Source of the DNA: Marinobacter sp. ANT_B65
Lineage (GTDB): Bacteria; Pseudomonadota; Gammaproteobacteria; Pseudomonadales; Oleiphilaceae
Assembly: GCF_002407605.1 (NCBI RefSeq)
Contig: NZ_NXGV01000001.1
Coordinates: 1,238,895 to 1,302,894 of the forward strand
Direction of reading: 5' to 3'
Length of the DNA: 64,000 nucleotides
The position numbers and the translations under genes are program-made. How positions within the stretch are numbered: the first letter of the stretch is position 1; the number at the start of each line of letters is the position of its first letter. Below are positions 60,112 to 64,000 of the stretch, one piece after another. The notes under the pieces were generated by a model, which made no database searches, was not told the DNA's origin, and saw only the letters and a program-made list of their open reading frames with translations.

Positions 60112-62336
60112 GTGCTCCTAGGCCGCTTGAAGCTGAGTATCTAGCCCCAGCAGAAGCTGCTCTTACCAAAGCCGTTGGCGGTAGCCAAGGGCCATTAAGC
60201 TTTGAGCTTCGTCTTCAAGTGTTGGAGGCTACTTCTTCGCGTTTCGGTGGGTTTGACCTAGCAGCTTTTCACAAGGCCTTTGGAGTGCAAAGTAAGCGGC
60301 CAGCTGCCGAACTCTTGGAGCTTTCGGCTCCAGTGGCAAGTGCTATTGAACGTTCGCCCATTCATCCAGCACTGGCACTTAGTGCATTGGCACGCGAGAC
60401 GTTGCATGAAAATGATCGAAAGAACACGGGGGCCTATCATACGGACTTCCGACTGGCCTCACGACTGGCGCAGCTTGCCGCTCCTAAACTGACCTACAAG
60501 AGTAAGGTCATTGACCCTGCTGGTGGCGCGGGAATTTTACTCGCGGCCCTGACTCATGCTGTGTGTGGCATGGATCGGGCAAAGGCGGCACATTGGCTTG
60601 CTCATGGGGTGTATGCAGCGGATTTGTCGGTAAACTCGCTGCGTGCGGCACTACTGAGCCTTGCCTCCTTCACGGATGACGTGGCAGCACTTAAAACCAT
60701 GCGGTCGCACTGGTACTGTGGTGATAGTTTGATGGCCGAGGACAAGGTCTGGGCAGCCATGGCCCCTGAGGGCTTTGATGCTGTGATCGGCAACCCTCCT
60801 TGGGAAAAGGTCAAGCTCTCACGCCATGAATTTATGAAGTCCTCGGGAACGCAGCGGCACTATGGGGCTCAGATTCACGGGCTCGATGAAGAGAGCTTTG
60901 CTATCCAGCGCGATGAGGTTGCTAACTATTCACGGCGGCTGTTGGCTCGTTATCCAGTTCTTGGCAGTGGTGAGCCCGATCTTTATATCGCTTTTACAGA
61001 CCTCTTTTTTGAGCTTTGTAAGGGGCAGGGCATCGTGGCCGCCTTGATCCCCGGCGGGCTAATTCGCTCGCAAGGTACACAGGTGGTACGCCAGAAAATT
61101 TTCGAAGCAAGCCAAAGTGTGTCCTTGTCAATCATCGATAACCGAGCCCGATTTTTCGCCATTGATACACGTTTCAAATTTTTGGCTGTCGCCTTGGTTA
61201 AGGGTGGTCTTAAGAAGAGCAAGCGCGAGCCTATCCAGCTCTTGCATGAGCGGGGCACTGCTACGGGTTTGGAGACCACGGGCACGGCCACCATTGGCCG
61301 TACTGCACTGGCGGCTGTTCGAGCTGACCTAAGCCTTCCAGAAATCCGCAGCGTGGCTGAGTGGAAGCTCTTTTCGAAAATCGTTGAGGCGGGTATCTCG
61401 TGGGAAGAGCCTGGCAGCGGTTGGACCCCTAAATTTTGTCGTGAGGTTGATATGACCAAGGAACGTTCTAAATTCCTCAGTCATTCTACTTCTGGAGCTG
61501 TGCCTCTTGTGGAAGGGCGTATGGTGCAGGCCCATCGTTTCGGCGTGAAGGGGCATGTATCAGGCTCAGGCCGCAGTGCTCGATGGGAGACCTATCCCAT
61601 CGGAGGATCACGTCTGTCACCTCAGTTTTGGATTCGCCCTTCGGACATCCCCCGAGCTAATCAGCATCGTATTGATTTACTGCGTGTAGGCTTTTGCGAC
61701 ATTGCGGGACAGACCAATGAGCGTTCTCTCATGGCTGCTTTGATTCCTGCTGGTGTGGTATGCGGCAACAAGGTGCCCACGATCCTCTTTCCTGAAGATC
61801 CATCAGAAGAACGCCTGTTGGTCTGGGTGGCCATCGCTAATAGCTTCGTATTTGATTGGATGCTCAGGCGTGTACTCACAACTACAGTGAATTATTTCCT
61901 ACTTCAAAGTATTCCATTGCCAAGGCTCGCTAAGGGTGGCTTACCATGGCAAAAGCTCGTGATTGCATCGAGAGAATTACGCACTATCGATAATGCTGGG
62001 GCGACTCATGAGACTTGTGAACGGATGGCTCAGCTAAGAGCGGAAATAGATGCAGAAGTAGCTGTGGCTTATGGGCTCAATCTGAAGGATATGGAGCTAG
62101 TGCTTCAAGACTTTTCAATTTTGGATAGGGGTCAATTGGCGCTTTCAGGAGAGGCCAAATCTACAATTACCCAAGACACTGTTTTGGCCGCAATGGCGAA
62201 ACGCACAGCAAGTCACTCTACAGTTTGGAGTCACCGCGTAGAAGAGGCTCGTGCTTTGGGAGCCATGGCCTATGTGCCCTCAGAGCTTGCTCTGAGTAGC
62301 GAAGAAATAGAAGAAGGAGCAAAAAAAGGTGGCTAA
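60108..62336 (+). CDS. Eco57I/TaqI-like N6-adenine DNA methyltransferase, 742 aa
   Basis: The motif order is that of gamma-class enzymes: KNTGAYHTDFRLASRL (entry motif, usually tGaYYTP), motif I DPAGGAGILLAAL (about 134), and the catalytic motif IV NPPWEKVKLS (228-231). The C-terminal part contains NSFVFDWMLRRVLTTTVNYFLLQSIPLPRL, typical of the target-recognition region of Eco57I- and PglX-like proteins. At 742 residues it has no visible nuclease motif, so it is a modification subunit rather than a type IIG fusion. It would give a second modification specificity beside the D12 enzyme. Confidence 0.9.
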   Translation: MSAPRPLEAEYLAPAEAALTKAVGGSQGPLSFELRLQVLEATSSRFGGFDLAAFHKAFGVQSKRPAAELLELSAPVASAIERSPIHPALALSALARETLHENDRKNTGAYHTDFRLASRLAQLAAPKLTYKSKVIDPAGGAGILLAALTHAVCGMDRAKAAHWLAHGVYAADLSVNSLRAALLSLASFTDDVAALKTMRSHWYCGDSLMAEDKVWAAMAPEGFDAVIGNPPWEKVKLSRHEFMKSSGTQRHYGAQIHGLDEESFAIQRDEVANYSRRLLARYPVLGSGEPDLYIAFTDLFFELCKGQGIVAALIPGGLIRSQGTQVVRQKIFEASQSVSLSIIDNRARFFAIDTRFKFLAVALVKGGLKKSKREPIQLLHERGTATGLETTGTATIGRTALAAVRADLSLPEIRSVAEWKLFSKIVEAGISWEEPGSGWTPKFCREVDMTKERSKFLSHSTSGAVPLVEGRMVQAHRFGVKGHVSGSGRSARWETYPIGGSRLSPQFWIRPSDIPRANQHRIDLLRVGFCDIAGQTNERSLMAALIPAGVVCGNKVPTILFPEDPSEERLLVWVAIANSFVFDWMLRRVLTTTVNYFLLQSIPLPRLAKGGLPWQKLVIASRELRTIDNAGATHETCERMAQLRAEIDAEVAVAYGLNLKDMELVLQDFSILDRGQLALSGEAKSTITQDTVLAAMAKRTASHSTVWSHRVEEARALGAMAYVPSELALSSEEIEEGAKKGG

Positions 62337-62925
62337 TGGAGTAAGGCAGGTAGCCCGTATTCTTTATAAAGAAATTGTACCAGGGGATATCAGGAAAATC
62401 TTGGCACAGTCCAACGATTCTGACACAGGAGGTGGGGCGCGTGATTTTCGCTTCGGTTCTTACAAGTCGTTGCTGCCAGCTATCCAGCAAATGTTTCCGA
62501 ATACAGTTAAGGAAAAGCGGAAACGAGATGGTGTGGTCGAGCATGTTGACGTCTTCCAGGGAGAGTTTTTTTGGTACAACGATAAGGGAGAAGTTGAGCA
62601 CAAAGAGTCTTTCTTTGAGCCACCTACTGATGTGCGTCCTTCGGAAGGGCGTATTGCTCGTGTTCATGAATACGGATGCTTCGATACTAATCGCCTACCC
62701 CAAGGGGGGGTAGATAACCGTGTTCTGCTCCTTTTAATCCAGCTTTACGACGGGTCGGTGTGGCCTTTCTATGTCGAAGAGAAAACACTACGCATCAGAG
62801 GTAAGTGGGATCCAGTGGTAGCTGAAGAAATGCTGAACTGTTTGAACGCTAAGCGTGCTGCCAATCGGGCGGTGATCGGTTACCGAGATTTTACCAGTCT
62901 GGATAGGTACTGCAATGGTAAGTGA
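62329..62925 (+). CDS. unrecognised 198-aa protein of the McrB-like operon
   Basis: I do not recognise a family. The start is GTG at 62329, inside the end of the methyltransferase gene (8-base overlap), with AAGGAG upstream. The protein is soluble and basic at the start (ANGVRQVARILYKEIVPGDIRKILAQSNDSDTGGGARDFRFG), beta-rich in the middle, and ends with a helical part. It contains no nuclease motif I can point to. Its place just before an McrB-like NTPase that lacks its own N-terminal DNA-binding domain suggests that it could supply DNA recognition. That is inference. A G7 run lies at 62704-62710. Confidence 0.8.
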   Translation: MANGVRQVARILYKEIVPGDIRKILAQSNDSDTGGGARDFRFGSYKSLLPAIQQMFPNTVKEKRKRDGVVEHVDVFQGEFFWYNDKGEVEHKESFFEPPTDVRPSEGRIARVHEYGCFDTNRLPQGGVDNRVLLLLIQLYDGSVWPFYVEEKTLRIRGKWDPVVAEEMLNCLNAKRAANRAVIGYRDFTSLDRYCNGK

Positions 62926-64000
62926 AGTCTGCGAGCAGGCCTTAAAGCTCCTTTGTCGGTCGCGCAACGTGTTAATCTCTGGGCCACCCGGCACGGGAAA
63001 GTCGAGGCTGCTGGCCGAAGTTGCCTTCGCGTTTGAAACGGCCTTTGGCATTTCTCCCGCCAGTGAATATCCACAACTCAATCCTGTGGACGGCATACCT
63101 ATCCCACCTACCGCAGGAAATGCTAATAATGATATTCCTGCACCCACAAAGATGAATCGTAAAGTATTTCGGACAGTTTTTCACCAAAACTCCAAATATC
63201 GTGATTTTGTGTCCGGCATTACGCCAACGATCAATAAAAGCGTGGGGGGCGCGGACTTTTCTATCGTCAAGGGCACCCTTTACAGAGCAAGTGAACACGC
63301 CAAGTTGCCCAATGGGGCAGCGCTTTTGATTATTGATGAAATTAATCGAGGGCCCGCTGTACAGGTTTTTGGTGGCGCGATTGTGGCCGTAGAGTCTGAC
63401 AAGCGGCTATCTGCGGATGGAACCAAGCGGGCCGAAACTCAATTTTTTGAAATACTCGATCCATGCAGTGGTGAAATTGTTGAGTACGCGTTGCCTCATG
63501 ACTTGTATATATTGGCAGCGATGAACCAGGCTGACGCTTCAGTTGAACCCTTGGATGTGGCTTTCCTGCGTCGGTGGGAGCCCTTACGTCTTGAGCCTGA
63601 TGAGAAGACCTTGAGGGCCTTTTATGGTCTCGCGACCAAAGGGAACGATGTGCTTCCTATTCTCCCGACTGGTGTGGTCGATGCTTTGGAAGCGTCGGTG
63701 AGAGCATGGGTGGCAGTCAATGAACAAATTGCCTTGGGCCGTGGCCCTGAGTTTCAAATCGGTCATGGTGTGCTCATGTCTGATGTAAACCCGCAGGCGA
63801 TTTCGTTACAAGAAGTGTTGGGTGCGCTTTGTGTTGGTTGGGCCAAAGTGAGGGCGCATGTAGAGGAAGTTTTCTTCGGCGACACAAGAGGCATTGCAGC
63901 TACTCTCAATGCGCTGGATGGGCCTTCTTTTAATCCGTTCAAACTTACGGAAACGACTTTTGCAGATGACTTAAGGCTTCGGCTAGAAGGCCCCCCCAAT
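62915..64000 (+). CDS. McrB-like AAA+ NTPase, 3' part outside window
   Basis: The frame is open from ATG 62915 to the window edge (362 residues). Walker A is GPPGTGKS (23-30), Walker B with the McrB-type signature is LLIIDEINRG (Asp141), and sensor 1 holds MNQAD (203-207), the MNxxD element that marks the McrB GTPase family. An arginine-finger-like LRRW follows (218-221). The MoxR/GvpN clan has IATQNP instead. There is no N-terminal recognition domain before Walker A, unlike E. coli McrB. It overlaps the 198-aa gene by 11 bases. An McrC-type partner is expected beyond the window. Confidence 0.88.
   Translation, partial: MVSEVCEQALKLLCRSRNVLISGPPGTGKSRLLAEVAFAFETAFGISPASEYPQLNPVDGIPIPPTAGNANNDIPAPTKMNRKVFRTVFHQNSKYRDFVSGITPTINKSVGGADFSIVKGTLYRASEHAKLPNGAALLIIDEINRGPAVQVFGGAIVAVESDKRLSADGTKRAETQFFEILDPCSGEIVEYALPHDLYILAAMNQADASVEPLDVAFLRRWEPLRLEPDEKTLRAFYGLATKGNDVLPILPTGVVDALEASVRAWVAVNEQIALGRGPEFQIGHGVLMSDVNPQAISLQEVLGALCVGWAKVRAHVEEVFFGDTRGIAATLNALDGPSFNPFKLTETTFADDLRLRLEGPPN

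Noticed and set aside
58787..64000. Assignment of the operon to BREX or DISARM
   Set aside because: No PglZ-type phosphatase, BrxC-like ATPase, SNF2 helicase or PLD nuclease is seen, and the methyltransferase is much shorter than PglX. A decision needs the genes beyond 64000.

Overview
This window looks like part of a gammaproteobacterial chromosome of moderately high G+C. Gene order and protein style are close to Pseudomonas and especially to marine relatives such as Marinobacter. The genus is an inference from gene content and neighbourhoods, because no rRNA gene is present. The markers behind it are the cbb3 oxidase, the agmatine pathway aguA-aguB, the block rluE-nudJ-mnmA-hflD-purB beside cspD-clpS-clpA-infA-bpt-aat-trxB, and the block lolC-lolD-DUF2062-comEC-exbB-exbD-msbA-lpxK-trm112-kdsB-ptp-murB.

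Positions 1 to about 56,000 are dense housekeeping sequence with short intergenic gaps. From left to right they hold: the start of a cbb3 cytochrome oxidase operon with an FNR/ANR-type promoter; small redox and sulfur genes; dsbD, epmC, rhlB, pdxB, htpX and alaA; a peroxide-response pair (glutathione peroxidase and an OhrR-like regulator); a BarA/GacS-like hybrid kinase; a LysR regulator; the tRNA modification, purine and ribosome-modification block; the ClpAP/N-degron block, in which ClpS-ClpA and both aminoacyl-protein transferases lie together; trxB, an orphan MoxR ATPase and agmatine catabolism; a cell-envelope block (lipoprotein release, DNA uptake channel, lipid A flippase and kinase, KDO activation, murB); proS, an Lrp-type regulator and leuA; cspA, prpE and xseA; and finally guaB-guaA. 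Several convergent gene pairs share bidirectional hairpin terminators.

From about 56,008 to the right edge the sequence is a genomic island inserted after guaA. It starts with a P4-type integrase that is doubly damaged: an internal deletion with frameshift removes the segment expected to carry the first catalytic Arg, and the 3' end is cut by a complete IS3-family element. Beyond the IS lies a tightly overlapping five-gene operon that runs off the window. It encodes a ribbon-helix-helix protein, a D12-class adenine methyltransferase, an Eco57I/TaqI-like N6-adenine methyltransferase, an unrecognised 198-residue protein, and an McrB-like AAA+ NTPase carrying the MNxxD signature. I read this as a probable restriction or anti-phage system that pairs adenine methylation with an McrB-type motor. 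It resembles LlaJI-type systems in logic but uses adenine rather than cytosine methyltransferases. The nuclease partner (McrC-like or other) would lie beyond position 64,000. This operon is the most interesting part of the window.
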